From contig NZ_CP094467.1 in the NCBI RefSeq assembly GCF_023347235.1, positions 124,001 to 188,000 on the forward strand: 64,000 bases of DNA. The letters are read 5' to 3'. Below the pieces are notes generated by a model. It was not told the DNA's origin. It saw nothing but the letters and a program-made list of their open reading frames with translations, and did no database searches. This document shows positions 9,052 to 18,160 of this stretch, piece by piece. The stretch is from Faecalibacterium sp. I4-1-79 (GTDB taxonomy: Bacteria; Bacillota; Clostridia; Oscillospirales; Ruminococcaceae). The number at the start of each line of letters is the position of its first letter. Position 1 is the first letter of the stretch. The position numbers were made by a program, and so were the translations under genes.

Positions 9052-9735
9052 ATGGAACTATTAGAAGTCAACCATCTCTGCAAGACCTACGGCAGCGGAG
9101 AAACCGCTGTCCATGCGCTGAAAGATGTTAGCTTTTCCGTGCCGAAAGGCGAATATGTGGCGGTCGTTGGCGAATCCGGCTCCGGCAAAAGCACCCTGCT
9201 CAATCTGATTGGCGGACTGGATACGCCGACTTCCGGCAAGGTGCTGATTGATGGCAAGGATGTTTTTGCCATGAAAGACCGGAAGCTGACGATCTTCCGC
9301 CGCCGCAATATCGGTTTTATCTTTCAGGCATTCAACCTCATCCCGGAACTGACCGTAGAACAGAACATCCTGTTCCCGGTGCTGCTGGACTACCAAAAGC
9401 CGGACAGGGCATATCTGGAAGAACTGCTGACCGTGCTGAATCTGAAAGACCGTCGGAAGCATCTGCCAAGTCAGCTTTCCGGTGGGCAGCAGCAACGGGT
9501 AGCCATCGGCCGCGCCCTGATGACCCGCCCTTCCCTGATTTTGGCGGATGAGCCGACCGGCAATCTGGACACCCAGAACACCAGCGAGGTCATTGCCCTG
9601 CTAAAAGAAACATCCCGGAAATACGAGCAGACCATCCTGATGATCACCCACAACCGCAGCATTGCGCAGACGGCAGACCGGGTGCTGCAGGTATCGGACG
9701 GCTGCCTGACCGATTTTGGGAGGTGCCGGGAATGA
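9052..9735 (+). CDS. ABC transporter ATP-binding protein (MacB/BceA type)
   Basis: A 227-residue ATPase with Walker A GESGSGKST (residues 40-48), signature LSGGQQQR and Walker B LILADEPTG. ATG 9052 has GTGAGGG upstream and gives the usual family start (ELLEVNHLCKTYG); the longer frame from 8980 adds an unusual leader. It overlaps the permease start (ATGA at 9732-9735), indicating translational coupling. It powers the FtsX-type permease that follows. Confidence 0.92.
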   Translation: MELLEVNHLCKTYGSGETAVHALKDVSFSVPKGEYVAVVGESGSGKSTLLNLIGGLDTPTSGKVLIDGKDVFAMKDRKLTIFRRRNIGFIFQAFNLIPELTVEQNILFPVLLDYQKPDRAYLEELLTVLNLKDRRKHLPSQLSGGQQQRVAIGRALMTRPSLILADEPTGNLDTQNTSEVIALLKETSRKYEQTILMITHNRSIAQTADRVLQVSDGCLTDFGRCRE

Positions 9736-12086
9736 GCAGCACAGAAATGAAAAGCTATCTGAGCCTGATCCCGATTTCTGCCAAGGTACGCAGACGGCAG
9801 AACCGCATGACGATTTTGTGCATCGTCCTTGCGGTGTTTCTGGTCACGGCGGTGTTCAGTATGGCAGATATGGCGATTCGGATGGAAACCTCAAACCAGC
9901 TGAACAAAAACGGAAACTGGCATATCATGGTAAAGGACATCTCCCCGGAAACAGCCGCAGAGCTTGCCGCACAGGAGGATGTTGCTGCATTTTCGGCGTA
10001 TAGCGACATCAACGCTTCCCTTACGGAAAACTACTTTGCCGGAGATAAACGTGCCGCACTGGTAGGAGCAGATGATGCGATCCTTCAAATCTTTCCGGGA
10101 ATGCAGTGCAGCACTGCCCCGGCGGATGGCGAAGTGCTCGTGACAGCAAACATCCGGGATTGGCTGGATGTTACGGTCGGTACAGCGATTCCGCTGACGC
10201 TCCCGGATGGACAGACCATTTCGCTTACTGTCGCAGGTTTCAATGAGGATACCTCCGATGCGAACCAGTATGATGCTGTTGTGCTGGTGATGAACCGCAG
10301 TACATTTTCTCAGATTGCCGCACAGGCAGAAGAATCCTTTGAAACACAGTATTTCATCCAGTTCAAGCCACGTACCAATTTGCGGCAGTCCATTGTGAAC
10401 ATCGAAAACAAGTACGGAATTTCAGAAGAAAAAATCTCCGAAAATACTTACCTGATGGCGTTGAACGCAAGCAGCAACAGCGATTATATTGTAGGCTTAT
10501 ATGCGGTAGCGGCTGTGTTGGCTGGCATGGTCGTCCTTGCCGGAATTTTTATGATCACAGGCAGCATCAACAGCAATGTAGCGCAGCGTACCAGCTATTA
10601 TGGAATGCTGCGTTGTCTTGGGGCAGGAAAAAATCAGGTTCGGATGCTTGTCCGGCTGGAAGCCCTTTTCTGGTGTAAAACTGCTGTTCCAGCAGGATGT
10701 GTGCTGGGAATCGTTTCCACATGGGGATTGTGTTCCTTTCTGCGTGGATTTATCGGCGAGGAGTTCAGCTCTTTACCAGTGCTTGGCATCAGCCCGGTCG
10801 GTGTTCTCTGTGGTTCCGCGCTGGGACTTATCACGGTTTGGCTCGCGGCATCTTCTCCGGCACGGCGGGCGGCAAAAGCTTCTCCGATCACAGCAGCAAC
10901 TGGGAATGCGGTGGAAAATGCAGCGGCCTCTCCGTGTCATGCCCGGTTGTTTGGAAGTCGTGCAGAGCTTTCTCTGGGTGTGAGCCATGCAACCTCGTCC
11001 AAAAAGAACTTGCTTCTGATGACAGGTTCCTTTGCGTTAAGCATTCTCCTGTTTTTGAGCTTTTCGGTTTTGCTTCGATGGGTTGGATTTGCGCTGAATC
11101 CGTTGCAGCCCTACACACCGGACTTATCGGTGGCTGAAACATCCGGGCAAAATGTCCTTGACCCGGTGCTGGTGGAGCAGCTGGATGCTCTGCCGGAAGT
11201 CAAACACGCATTCGGGCGGATGTATTGCCCGCTCCCGGCGGAATATCAGGGAAAACAGGGGTCCATCGACCTGATTTCATACGATACGATACAGTTTGGC
11301 TGGGCGAAAAAAGACCTGATTGGCGGAACCCTTCCGCAGGAGCCGGAGGATGGCACATACCCTGTGCTGACGGTATTCGACAAAAGCAACTCCCTGACCG
11401 TGGGTGATACCATCCAGCTGGAGGATGCAAAGCTCACAGTCGTGGGTGTATTGAACGACAGCCCGTTCAGTAGTACCGATTCCCCGATTGTTATCTGCAC
11501 CGAAGAAACCTTCCATCAGCTGACCGGGCAAAACCGCTATGCGGTGATCGATATTCAACTAAAAGATACCACAGCAGACGCAGCCATTGCACAAATACAC
11601 ACCCTGCTGAGCGACACGTTAAACAAGCAGGTTGTTTTTTCCAACCGAATCGAAGGAAATCGGATGATACAAAGCACCTACTGGGCGTTCCATCTGGTGG
11701 TCTATGCGTTTCTCCTCGTGATTGCAGGAATCACCATTCTGAACATCGTCAACAGCATTTCCATGAGCGTGTCGGCACGAATGAAGCAGTATGGCATCCT
11801 GCGTGCCATCGGGATGGATGATGCACAGCTGAAACGCATGATCTCTGCCGAAGCTGGCACCTATGCGGTGTCCGGTCTTGTGGTGGGCATTGCGCTGGGT
11901 CTTGTGCTGAATCGGAAGCTGTATATCCTGCTCATCACCCATTATTTCGGTGCAGCGTGGCAGATGCCGTGGGGCTGTCTTGCCGTGATTGTCGTAGTCG
12001 TGCTGGCGGCTGTGGTGCTGGCAGTATATAACCCGGTCAGGCGAATCCTCATGCAGCCCATTACTGCAACCATCAGTGAATTATAA
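9732..12086 (+). CDS. ABC transporter permease with two FtsX domains
   Basis: A 784-residue membrane protein with duplicated architecture: one helix near residue 30, an outside domain, three helices at about 260-395, then a second helix near 440 (LLLMTGSFALSILLFLSFSVLL), an outside domain and three C-terminal helices. This is a two-FtsX arrangement. ATG 9732 follows GGGAGGTG; the GTG at 9723 overlaps that site. With the ATPase and two-component pair it probably exports or removes a membrane-active peptide. The substrate is not known. Confidence 0.88.
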   Translation: MSSTEMKSYLSLIPISAKVRRRQNRMTILCIVLAVFLVTAVFSMADMAIRMETSNQLNKNGNWHIMVKDISPETAAELAAQEDVAAFSAYSDINASLTENYFAGDKRAALVGADDAILQIFPGMQCSTAPADGEVLVTANIRDWLDVTVGTAIPLTLPDGQTISLTVAGFNEDTSDANQYDAVVLVMNRSTFSQIAAQAEESFETQYFIQFKPRTNLRQSIVNIENKYGISEEKISENTYLMALNASSNSDYIVGLYAVAAVLAGMVVLAGIFMITGSINSNVAQRTSYYGMLRCLGAGKNQVRMLVRLEALFWCKTAVPAGCVLGIVSTWGLCSFLRGFIGEEFSSLPVLGISPVGVLCGSALGLITVWLAASSPARRAAKASPITAATGNAVENAAASPCHARLFGSRAELSLGVSHATSSKKNLLLMTGSFALSILLFLSFSVLLRWVGFALNPLQPYTPDLSVAETSGQNVLDPVLVEQLDALPEVKHAFGRMYCPLPAEYQGKQGSIDLISYDTIQFGWAKKDLIGGTLPQEPEDGTYPVLTVFDKSNSLTVGDTIQLEDAKLTVVGVLNDSPFSSTDSPIVICTEETFHQLTGQNRYAVIDIQLKDTTADAAIAQIHTLLSDTLNKQVVFSNRIEGNRMIQSTYWAFHLVVYAFLLVIAGITILNIVNSISMSVSARMKQYGILRAIGMDDAQLKRMISAEAGTYAVSGLVVGIALGLVLNRKLYILLITHYFGAAWQMPWGCLAVIVVVVLAAVVLAVYNPVRRILMQPITATISEL

Positions 12087-12098
12087 GCCAGAACAACA

Positions 12099-12146
12099 GA
12101 TGCCCACCAGCTTATGGCGAAAACCATAGGTCGGTGGGCATCGTGT
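12099..12146 (+). terminator. Terminator of the two-component/ABC operon
   Basis: GATGCCCACC (12099-12108) pairs with GGTGGGCATC (12133-12142), with an inner TATGG/CCATA stem. Only a weak T-rich tail follows. Confidence 0.6.
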
Positions 12147-12159
12147 TCTTTATAGGGGC

Positions 12160-12345
12160 TTAATCTTCCAGTCTGCCGTGGTCACAGCCAAGTGACAGAT
12201 AACGCTCTATCTCCCCTCTCAGTACCATCTGTGCATACTCCAAGGGCTTATTATACAGCAGCCAGTCCAGCTCTGCCCGTTGTGCAGGGGTGTTGCCGTA
12301 CTCGTCCTCCACGGCACCGGGGTCGAGGATGCACTGGACGTGACC
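12160..12345 (-). pseudogene. C-terminal remnant of a mobile-element gene
   Basis: The minus-strand frame reads DPGAVEDEYGN, then TPAQRAELDWLLYNKPLEY, then AQMVLRGEIERYLSLG, ending at TAA 12160-12162. No start is visible and a stop lies about 10 codons further up. The peptide is clearly related to the plus-strand fragment next to it (AQRSELDYLAYNDPLGYADLIL). Small proteins of this kind are common on conjugative elements, but I cannot name the family. Confidence 0.5.
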
Positions 12346-12420
12346 ATGGCGCAGAGGTCGGAGTTAGACTATCTCGCCTATAATGACCCGCTGGGCTATG
12401 CGGATTTGATTCTGAATTCT
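12326..12420 (+). pseudogene. Plus-strand homologue of the neighbouring remnant
   Basis: The frame reads AQRSELDYLAYNDPLGYADLIL from about 12344. This matches AQRAELDWLLYNKPLEYAQMVL on the opposite strand 60 bases away. The reading frame then runs into unrelated sequence. The two fragments lie head to head and share the junction zone 12325-12345. Confidence 0.45.
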
Positions 12421-12508
12421 GGTCATCGACATGGTGCGTCGGCATCCCCTTGTGTCTGCTGGTTGTCTACGGGCTGCTGCGGGCTTTGCGCTGAAAATAC
12501 GCTGAAAA

Positions 12509-12538
12509 GAGGTCACCCCGCTCGGTGGCCTCTTTTTT
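12509..12538 (+). terminator. Intrinsic terminator
   Basis: GAGGTCACC (12509-12517) pairs with GGTGGCCTC (12524-12532), followed by six T. It probably closes the remnant-bearing accessory segment. Confidence 0.7.
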
Positions 12539-12667
12539 GCTGCCGCGAACTGTCTGGCTGCGGCAGCGGATAACAGCAATGTCCATTGCGCTTTGTTTTG
12601 CCCGGATGCGCACCCGCAGAAAGCGCTCCCTCGTCAAACTGCCCAAAACACGCCCTGAAAAGTCTAC

Positions 12668-12715
12668 TTGACGCAATTTTCAAATCAATATATAATTGGG
12701 TCAGAAACCAATTAT
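12668..12715 (+). promoter_or_regulatory. TetR-gene promoter with overlapping palindromic operator
   Basis: TTGACG (12668-12673), a 17-base spacer and TATAAT (12691-12696) form a near-consensus promoter. ATAATTGG (12692-12699) and CCAATTAT (12708-12715) form a perfect inverted repeat with an 8-base gap that overlaps the -10 box and the start site. This is the expected place for TetR autorepression. Confidence 0.75.
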
Positions 12716-12733
12716 AGAAAAGGATGATTTCCA

Positions 12734-13414
12734 ATGGCGCGCAGATACGACAGCAAAGAAGCAAAACGGCGGATCCTGACCGCCTGTGTCCGGCTTTTTC
12801 TGGAAAAAGGCTACACGAACACCAAGGTGGCAGAAATTTTAAAGGAAGCAGATGTTTCTGCCGGGTCGTTCCAGAATATTTTCCGCACCAAGGACGGTGT
12901 GCTGACCGAGCTGATCGGCATGATGTTCAGCAGGCAGTTCGGCGCGGTAAGGCCGCTGGCGGCAAACGCCCCCTCGCCGGTGTACCTCTACGCGGTGGAG
13001 ACGGCTTTGCAGCTGGCGATGACCGAGCTGAGCGAGAATCTGCGGGATATCTATGTGGAAGCGTACACCTTCCCCGCCACGGCGGAGATCATCCACCGCA
13101 GTACCACGGCAGAGCTGCAGGCGGCGTTCAGCGCGTATCTGCCCGGGTGCGCCGAGTGCGATTTCTACGAGATGGAGCTGGGCACGGCTGGCATGATGCG
13201 CGGCTACATGGCACGGCGGTGCGACCCCTACTTTACGCTGGAGCGCAAAATACGGCGGTTCCTGAGCATGAGCCTGAGTGCGCTGCAGGTCCCCGCGCAG
13301 GAGCGCGAGCAGGTCATCGCTTTTGTGGCGGAGATCGATATGCTTGCCCAGGCGCGGAAGGTGGTAGATGCCGTGCTTGCATCGCTGTCCGTGCAGTTTG
13401 ATCTGAAAGGATAA
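12734..13414 (+). CDS. TetR-family transcriptional regulator
   Basis: A 226-residue protein with the N-terminal TetR helix-turn-helix (AKRRILTACVRLFLEKGYTN, then TKVAEILKEADVSAGSFQNIF) and an all-helical ligand-binding domain. AGGATG upstream supports ATG 12734. It is 28 bases upstream of a secreted Cys-rich repeat protein and probably co-transcribed with it. A palindromic operator on its own promoter suggests autorepression. The ligand is unknown. Confidence 0.88.
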   Translation: MARRYDSKEAKRRILTACVRLFLEKGYTNTKVAEILKEADVSAGSFQNIFRTKDGVLTELIGMMFSRQFGAVRPLAANAPSPVYLYAVETALQLAMTELSENLRDIYVEAYTFPATAEIIHRSTTAELQAAFSAYLPGCAECDFYEMELGTAGMMRGYMARRCDPYFTLERKIRRFLSMSLSALQVPAQEREQVIAFVAEIDMLAQARKVVDAVLASLSVQFDLKG

Positions 13415-13442
13415 CAAGGTTTGATGATAAGGAGGGAACAAC

Positions 13443-15395
13443 ATGAAAAAATGGCTGATCGGGTGTTTGACGGTGCTGGCAATGGTGTGCCTGATACCGG
13501 GGATCATGTTAAAAGCGGCGGCAGAAACAGTCACGAAAAAATGCCCCTCCTGTGGGTATGATGGAGAATATGAGGTCATCGAATATAAACAATATGATTC
13601 AAAGCGCCATTCGATCATTGTAAAAAATGGATGCCCGAACTGCGAAATCCATTATAGGTTTGGTGAGAAACACTCCGGCGGCACCGGAACGTTCACCTGC
13701 ACCACAGGCAAAACCTGTGAAAAATGCGGCGCGGAATACGGCATTCTTGGTCACGACTGGGGCGCGTGGACGCCTAACTACGCCAGCAACGGCACGCACA
13801 CCCGCAGATGCAAGCGCTGCAACGCAGAAGAGACTGGAAGCTGCAGCGGCGGCTACGCGACCTGCGACACTCTGGGAATGTGCAATACTTGCGGAGGGAG
13901 TTACTACGGCGGTCACGCATGGGGCGAGTGGTCATCCGCCGGCAACGGCACGCACACCCGCAGCTGCACGAACTACTGCCGCGAAGTTGATACTGCAAAG
14001 TGTACCGGAGGCAAAGCAACCTGCACCACCAAAGCGGTCTGTGAGGTGTGTGATACGGAATACGGCGAAAAAGACCCAAATAACCATGATCTGGTGCATT
14101 TCCGTGCAAAAGCCCCCACCTGTACGGAAATCGGCTGGGACGCTTACGACCTCTGCGTCAGCTGCGGCTATACCACCTATACAGAGCTGCCCGCACAGCA
14201 TGATTTGAAGCAGCACGCAGCAAAAGCCCCCACCTGTACGAAACCCGGCTGGAACGCTTACGAAACCTGCTCCCGTTGTGACTATACCACCTATGCGGAA
14301 CTGCCCGCGCTGAACCATGATCTGGTGAATCACGATGCAAAAGCCCCTACCTGTACGGAAATCGGCTGGGATGCTTACAAAACCTGCTCCCGCTGCAACT
14401 ATACCACCTATGCGGAGCAGCCCGCACTGAACCATGATCTGGTGAATCACGACGCGCAAGCCCCCACCTGTACGGAAATCGGCTGGAATGCTTACAAAAC
14501 CTGCTCCCGCTGCGATTATACCACCTATGCGGAACTGCCCGCGCTGAACCATGCTCTGGTGCAGCACGCAGCAAAAGCTCCCACCTGTACGGAAAAGGGC
14601 TGGGATGCTTACAAAACCTGCTCCCGCTGCAACTATACCACCTATGCGGAACTGCCCGCGCTGAACCATGATCTGGTGAATCACGACGCGCAAGCTCCCA
14701 CCTGTACGGAACCCGGCTGGAATGCTTACGAAACCTGCTCCCGCTGCGACTATACCACCTATGCGGAACTGCCCGCACTGAAGCATGATTATCAGGCTGT
14801 TACCGTAGACCCCACCTGTGAAGCAGACGGCTACACCATCTTTACCTGCTCCCGCTGCAAAGACAGCTACACCGCAGACCCGACCGATAAGCTGGGACAC
14901 CAGTTCGGTGCATGGTCCCCGAACGGAACCGGCTCTCAGAGCGCCGATTGTCTGCGGCAGGGCTGCGCGCACACTGGCAGCACGGATTGCCGGAAGTTTA
15001 CTTTCCGCACTGCGGAAGGCGAAACGCTGACCTTCTGCCCCGTGTGCGGGCAGGCAGAAAACGCCGCGCAGCTGGAAATGATCGACGCCGCAACGGCATG
15101 GCCGCTCAGCGGCAGCCTTTCTGCGGAGGATGTGACTGCGCGGACGAATGGGGAATACCTGAGTGTGGCATTTGAGACCGCAGGCAGCCTGACGCAGCCC
15201 ACCGGCCGGGTAAGGCTCGCGCTGCCCGCCGGATTGCTGGAAGGCAAAACGCTTGTGCGCATTGCCCCGGACGGCACACAGACCGAGATGCCTTTTGAAA
15301 CAAAGCGCGGAAAGATCATCCTTACGCTGGATTTTGTAAACAGCGAGCTGCCCGTAATGCTCTTCCGGCTGGTACCCCAGACCGCCGCCCTCTGA
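13443..15395 (+). CDS. Secreted cysteine-rich repeat protein
   Basis: A 650-residue protein with a signal peptide (MKKWLIGCLTVLAMVCL ... AAA) and AAGGAGGG before the start. After two zinc-ribbon-like CxxC pairs it holds six units of about 39 residues (214-446; HDLVNHDAKAPTCTEIGW, then AYKTCSRCNYTTYAELPALN) and a degenerate seventh. Each unit carries one Cys in PTCT and a CSRC pair, which suggests metal binding or disulfides. The last 160 residues look like a beta-rich domain without an LPxTG sorting motif. Similar repeats occur in surface proteins of gut Clostridia. Function is unknown. The upstream TetR gene is its likely regulator. Confidence 0.8.
   Translation: MKKWLIGCLTVLAMVCLIPGIMLKAAAETVTKKCPSCGYDGEYEVIEYKQYDSKRHSIIVKNGCPNCEIHYRFGEKHSGGTGTFTCTTGKTCEKCGAEYGILGHDWGAWTPNYASNGTHTRRCKRCNAEETGSCSGGYATCDTLGMCNTCGGSYYGGHAWGEWSSAGNGTHTRSCTNYCREVDTAKCTGGKATCTTKAVCEVCDTEYGEKDPNNHDLVHFRAKAPTCTEIGWDAYDLCVSCGYTTYTELPAQHDLKQHAAKAPTCTKPGWNAYETCSRCDYTTYAELPALNHDLVNHDAKAPTCTEIGWDAYKTCSRCNYTTYAEQPALNHDLVNHDAQAPTCTEIGWNAYKTCSRCDYTTYAELPALNHALVQHAAKAPTCTEKGWDAYKTCSRCNYTTYAELPALNHDLVNHDAQAPTCTEPGWNAYETCSRCDYTTYAELPALKHDYQAVTVDPTCEADGYTIFTCSRCKDSYTADPTDKLGHQFGAWSPNGTGSQSADCLRQGCAHTGSTDCRKFTFRTAEGETLTFCPVCGQAENAAQLEMIDAATAWPLSGSLSAEDVTARTNGEYLSVAFETAGSLTQPTGRVRLALPAGLLEGKTLVRIAPDGTQTEMPFETKRGKIILTLDFVNSELPVMLFRLVPQTAAL
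14085..14783 (+). repeat. Six in-frame tandem repeats of about 117 bp
   Basis: Units of about 117 bases encode the PTCT...GW.AY.TCSRC.YTTYAELPAL motif. Units 3 to 6 are almost identical at the DNA level, which points to recent expansion by recombination. Confidence 0.9.
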
Positions 15396-15429
15396 ATGCT
15401 TTTACAGCGGCACGAACAATAAAACGCAA

Positions 15430-15477
15430 AATGCCCGCCCACCGTGGTTTTCCACAGCTGGGCGGGCATTCTTTTGT
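15430..15477 (+). terminator. Terminator of the repeat-protein gene
   Basis: AATGCCCGCCCA (15430-15441) pairs with TGGGCGGGCATT (15459-15470), followed by CTTTTGT. Confidence 0.85.
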
Positions 15478-15604
15478 GCCTTTTTGGCGTAAAAATACCC
15501 CCGGAGGATGCAGCGTTTTTTACGCTGTCTACTCTGGGGGCAGTATATCAAGCGCTGCGCGGCAGCTCCCGGAAGCGGACACTGTATCGCTGAAAAAGCA
15601 CTTC

Positions 15605-15720
15605 CTAGCGCTGCTCCTCCGGCGGGCAGCAGCTCTCCCGGGGGATGAGCTTATGCGGCACGATGATCTTTGTGGCCAGAAGGTTCGGGTTCTCAATGTG
15701 GTTGATGGTCTGGCTGGCGG
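15605..15720 (-). pseudogene. C-terminal remnant of a LacI-family regulator
   Basis: The minus-strand frame ends at TAG 15605-15607 and reads QTINHIENPNLLATKIIVPH, then KLIPRESCCPP. This matches the usual LacI-family tail (...ii.PH.LI.RESC). No upstream part of the gene is present. The rest of 15396-15914 contains a terminator and no supported gene. Confidence 0.5.
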
Positions 15721-15914
15721 CTGAAAAAGACCCAGCTGACCACCCGCTACGGCCGGAAGAACTGGGCGTAACCGCAAGAAACTTCAATACAAAGGGCAGG
15801 ACGGCCTGTGGGCTGCCCTGCCCTTTGTGCGGATGCCCCTTGGCAAACCGGACGGGATTGCGCTATAATAGAGCCGTAACAGTTCCACAAAGGTGTGGTA
15901 AGGGAGGTGCGGTC

Positions 15915-16625
15915 ATGATCCGGGTGGCGATCGTAGAGGATGACGCGGAGGTACAGGGGGTATTGCAGGAGTATGTCCGGCGGTATACCCGGCAGTACGG
16001 GACAGAATTTGAAGTGTCGGTCTTTGCGGACGGGGTGGACCTTCTGGAGGATTACCGCGCGGTCTACGATATTATTTTTCTGGATGTGGAGATGAAGCAT
16101 CTGGACGGCATGGCCACGGCAGAGCGCATCCGGCAGATGGATGCAGACGTCATCCTGATCTTTATCACCAACATGGCGCAGTACGCCATCCGGGGCTACT
16201 CGGTGGGGGCGCTGGACTATGTGCTGAAGCCGGTGCCCTACTTTGCCTTTTCGCAGCAGCTGCTCAAGGCCGTTACCCGGCTGGAAAAGCGGGCAAAGCG
16301 CTACCTCACTGTGCCGGTGGAGGGCGGGCTGCGCCGACTGAACACCGCAAGCATCTATTACTTGGAAAGTGAGGGGCACCGGGTACACTTTTACACCGAC
16401 GAGGGCGATTTTTCTGCCCCCGGCGCCCTCAAGACCTTTGAGGAAAAGCTGGCAGACTGCCCCTTTGCCCGGTGCAACAGCGGCTACCTGGTAAATCTGG
16501 CGCAGGTGCAGGCGGTGCAGCAGAACACGGTGCAGGTGGGACCCTATGAGCTGCAGATCAGCCGCCCCAAGCGCAAGGCCTTTCTTGCCGCCCTGACCGA
16601 TTACATCGGAGGTGAAGGCTCATGA
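15915..16625 (+). CDS. LytTR-family response regulator (AgrA-like)
   Basis: A 236-residue protein with a receiver domain (Asp57 in YDIIFLDVEM, Lys in LDYVLKPVPY) and a C-terminal LytTR DNA-binding domain (IYYLESEGHRVHFYT ... FARCNSGYLVNL). ATG 15915 has AGGGAGG in front; the much longer upstream frame lacks a site and is not used. The gene overlaps the kinase gene by ATGA. AgrA/AgrC pairs usually respond to peptide signals; no AgrB/AgrD is visible here. Confidence 0.9.
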   Translation: MIRVAIVEDDAEVQGVLQEYVRRYTRQYGTEFEVSVFADGVDLLEDYRAVYDIIFLDVEMKHLDGMATAERIRQMDADVILIFITNMAQYAIRGYSVGALDYVLKPVPYFAFSQQLLKAVTRLEKRAKRYLTVPVEGGLRRLNTASIYYLESEGHRVHFYTDEGDFSAPGALKTFEEKLADCPFARCNSGYLVNLAQVQAVQQNTVQVGPYELQISRPKRKAFLAALTDYIGGEGS

Positions 16626-17896
16626 CCGCGCTGCCGGATATCCCCCGGCTGTACACCGCCCTTGCCGAGTGTCTGGCGGTGCTGCTGGTCACCCCGGCGC
16701 TTGCACCCCGCTTTTCCAAGGCAGTTACCGTGGGGGTCACCCTGCTGTGGGCGGCGGTGCTGTCGGCCTTTCTGGGGCTGACCGGCAACGTGCCCGGCGG
16801 GTTCTGGATCCCCTGCATGGTGACGGCCATCGGGCTTTCCTACTTATACTTATGGGGTGTGTGGAGCATCACCCTGCTGGAGGCCGGGTATCACTGCGCC
16901 CGGGCGTTTATTCTGGCAGAGCTTGCCGCCAGCGTGGAGTGGCAGCTGCACTGCGCTCTCTGGCCTGCCCGCAGCCCGTGGGAGCCGCTGTCTTTGCTGC
17001 TGCTGGCGCTGGTGTACGGGGCGCTGTTCGGGGGGATGAGCTATCTGCTGCACATCAGACCCCAGCCTGCCGGGCATCTGGAGATCAGCGGCAGCGCCGC
17101 CCTGACGGCGGTCATGCTGGCGCTGACCGCCTTTGCGGTGAGCAATCTCGGCTTTTTGCCGGGCAGCGAGATCAACATGAGCATTTTTTCCATCCGCACT
17201 CTGGTGGATTTTTCCGGCGTGCTGATCCTGACCGTGCAGCACGAGCAGCTGCGGGAGAACGCTTTGCACAGCGAGCTTGCCGCCATGGATGAGGTGCTGC
17301 ACCGCCAGTACGAGCAGTACAAGCGCAGCAAGGAGGGCATCAACCTCATCAACCGGCGGTACCATGAACTGAAAGTCCAGCTTGCCCGCATCCGGGAGGA
17401 GCAGGATCAGACCAAGCAGAACGCCGCCATTGCCGCCATGGAGAAGAACATCCGCCAGTACGAGGCCGAGAACAAGACCGGCAACCCGGTGCTGGATACC
17501 CTGCTCACCGCCAAGACCATGGAATGCCAGCAGGAGAATATCACCATCACCAGCGTAGCGGACGGCAGGATGCTGGGCTTTCTCACCATCCGGGAGCTGT
17601 GTACCATCGTGGGCGTGGCGCTGGACAACGCCATTGCCGCCGTGCGCGCCGAGCCGGACCCCGAAAAGCGGCTCATCAAGGTGGCGGTGTACAGTCAGGG
17701 CGGCTTTGCCATGCTGCGGTTCGAGCACTATACAGAGACTGCCCCCGCACTGGATGCGGACGGCCTGCCGCAGCAGGGGTCGGACCTGAAAAGCGTCCGC
17801 ACCACCGTCGGGCAGCACGGCGGCAGCATGACGCTGCACTGGGAAAACAACTGGTGCACCCTGCGGATCTTATTTCCGCTGTCAAAAAACAAATGA
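16622..17896 (+). CDS. Sensor histidine kinase, AgrC-like (GHKL)
   Basis: A 424-residue protein with about six membrane helices in the first 215 residues, a coiled dimerisation region (NRRYHELKVQLARIREEQ) and a GHKL ATPase domain with N box VALDNAIAAV. The usual catalytic histidine is not obvious at the dimer region, which here reads RYHELK. It overlaps the regulator gene by four bases. Probably senses an extracellular peptide; cognate signal genes are not in the window. Confidence 0.85.
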   Translation: MTALPDIPRLYTALAECLAVLLVTPALAPRFSKAVTVGVTLLWAAVLSAFLGLTGNVPGGFWIPCMVTAIGLSYLYLWGVWSITLLEAGYHCARAFILAELAASVEWQLHCALWPARSPWEPLSLLLLALVYGALFGGMSYLLHIRPQPAGHLEISGSAALTAVMLALTAFAVSNLGFLPGSEINMSIFSIRTLVDFSGVLILTVQHEQLRENALHSELAAMDEVLHRQYEQYKRSKEGINLINRRYHELKVQLARIREEQDQTKQNAAIAAMEKNIRQYEAENKTGNPVLDTLLTAKTMECQQENITITSVADGRMLGFLTIRELCTIVGVALDNAIAAVRAEPDPEKRLIKVAVYSQGGFAMLRFEHYTETAPALDADGLPQQGSDLKSVRTTVGQHGGSMTLHWENNWCTLRILFPLSKNK

Positions 17897-17902
17897 ATTT
17901 TT

Positions 17903-17929
17903 ACGGCAGGTATCCCCTGCCGTTTTTTG
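17903..17929 (+). terminator. Terminator after the AgrC-like kinase gene
   Basis: ACGGCAGG (17903-17910) pairs with CCTGCCGT (17916-17923), then a T run. Confidence 0.85.
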
Positions 17930-17944
17930 TTGTCTGGCAGGGTG

Positions 17945-17971
17945 CACAAATATAATGCGGCAATATTTGTG
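17945..17971. promoter_or_regulatory. Inverted repeat upstream of the GH3 genes
   Basis: CACAAATAT (17945-17953) and ATATTTGTG (17963-17971) are perfect inverted copies with a 9-base gap, about 190 bases before the first GH3 gene. Both flanks extend into GTGCAC. It could be a regulator site for the glycosidase operon. No T-run follows, so it is unlikely to be a terminator. Confidence 0.4.
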
Positions 17972-18160
17972 TATGTGCACAATAAAATTTGAAACCTTAT
18001 TGTAACTTCTGCAAATTATGCATCCAAAACGACAGATTGTGCGGAGAACGGTTCGTTCTGCAGTATATATGATAAAATGACATCAAGCAAAGGAGCGGAC
18101 GCGCTCCGGAGAACAGCTATGAACCGGGTCGTGTACCCAAAAGAGAAGGAGTTAACAGTT

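Noticed and set aside
14085-14783. CRISPR-like regular repeats
   Set aside because: The 117-bp units are in frame, contiguous and encode a secreted protein; there are no spacers.
15431-15724. Short open frame after the Cys-rich protein gene
   Set aside because: It starts inside a terminator and is antisense to the LacI remnant.
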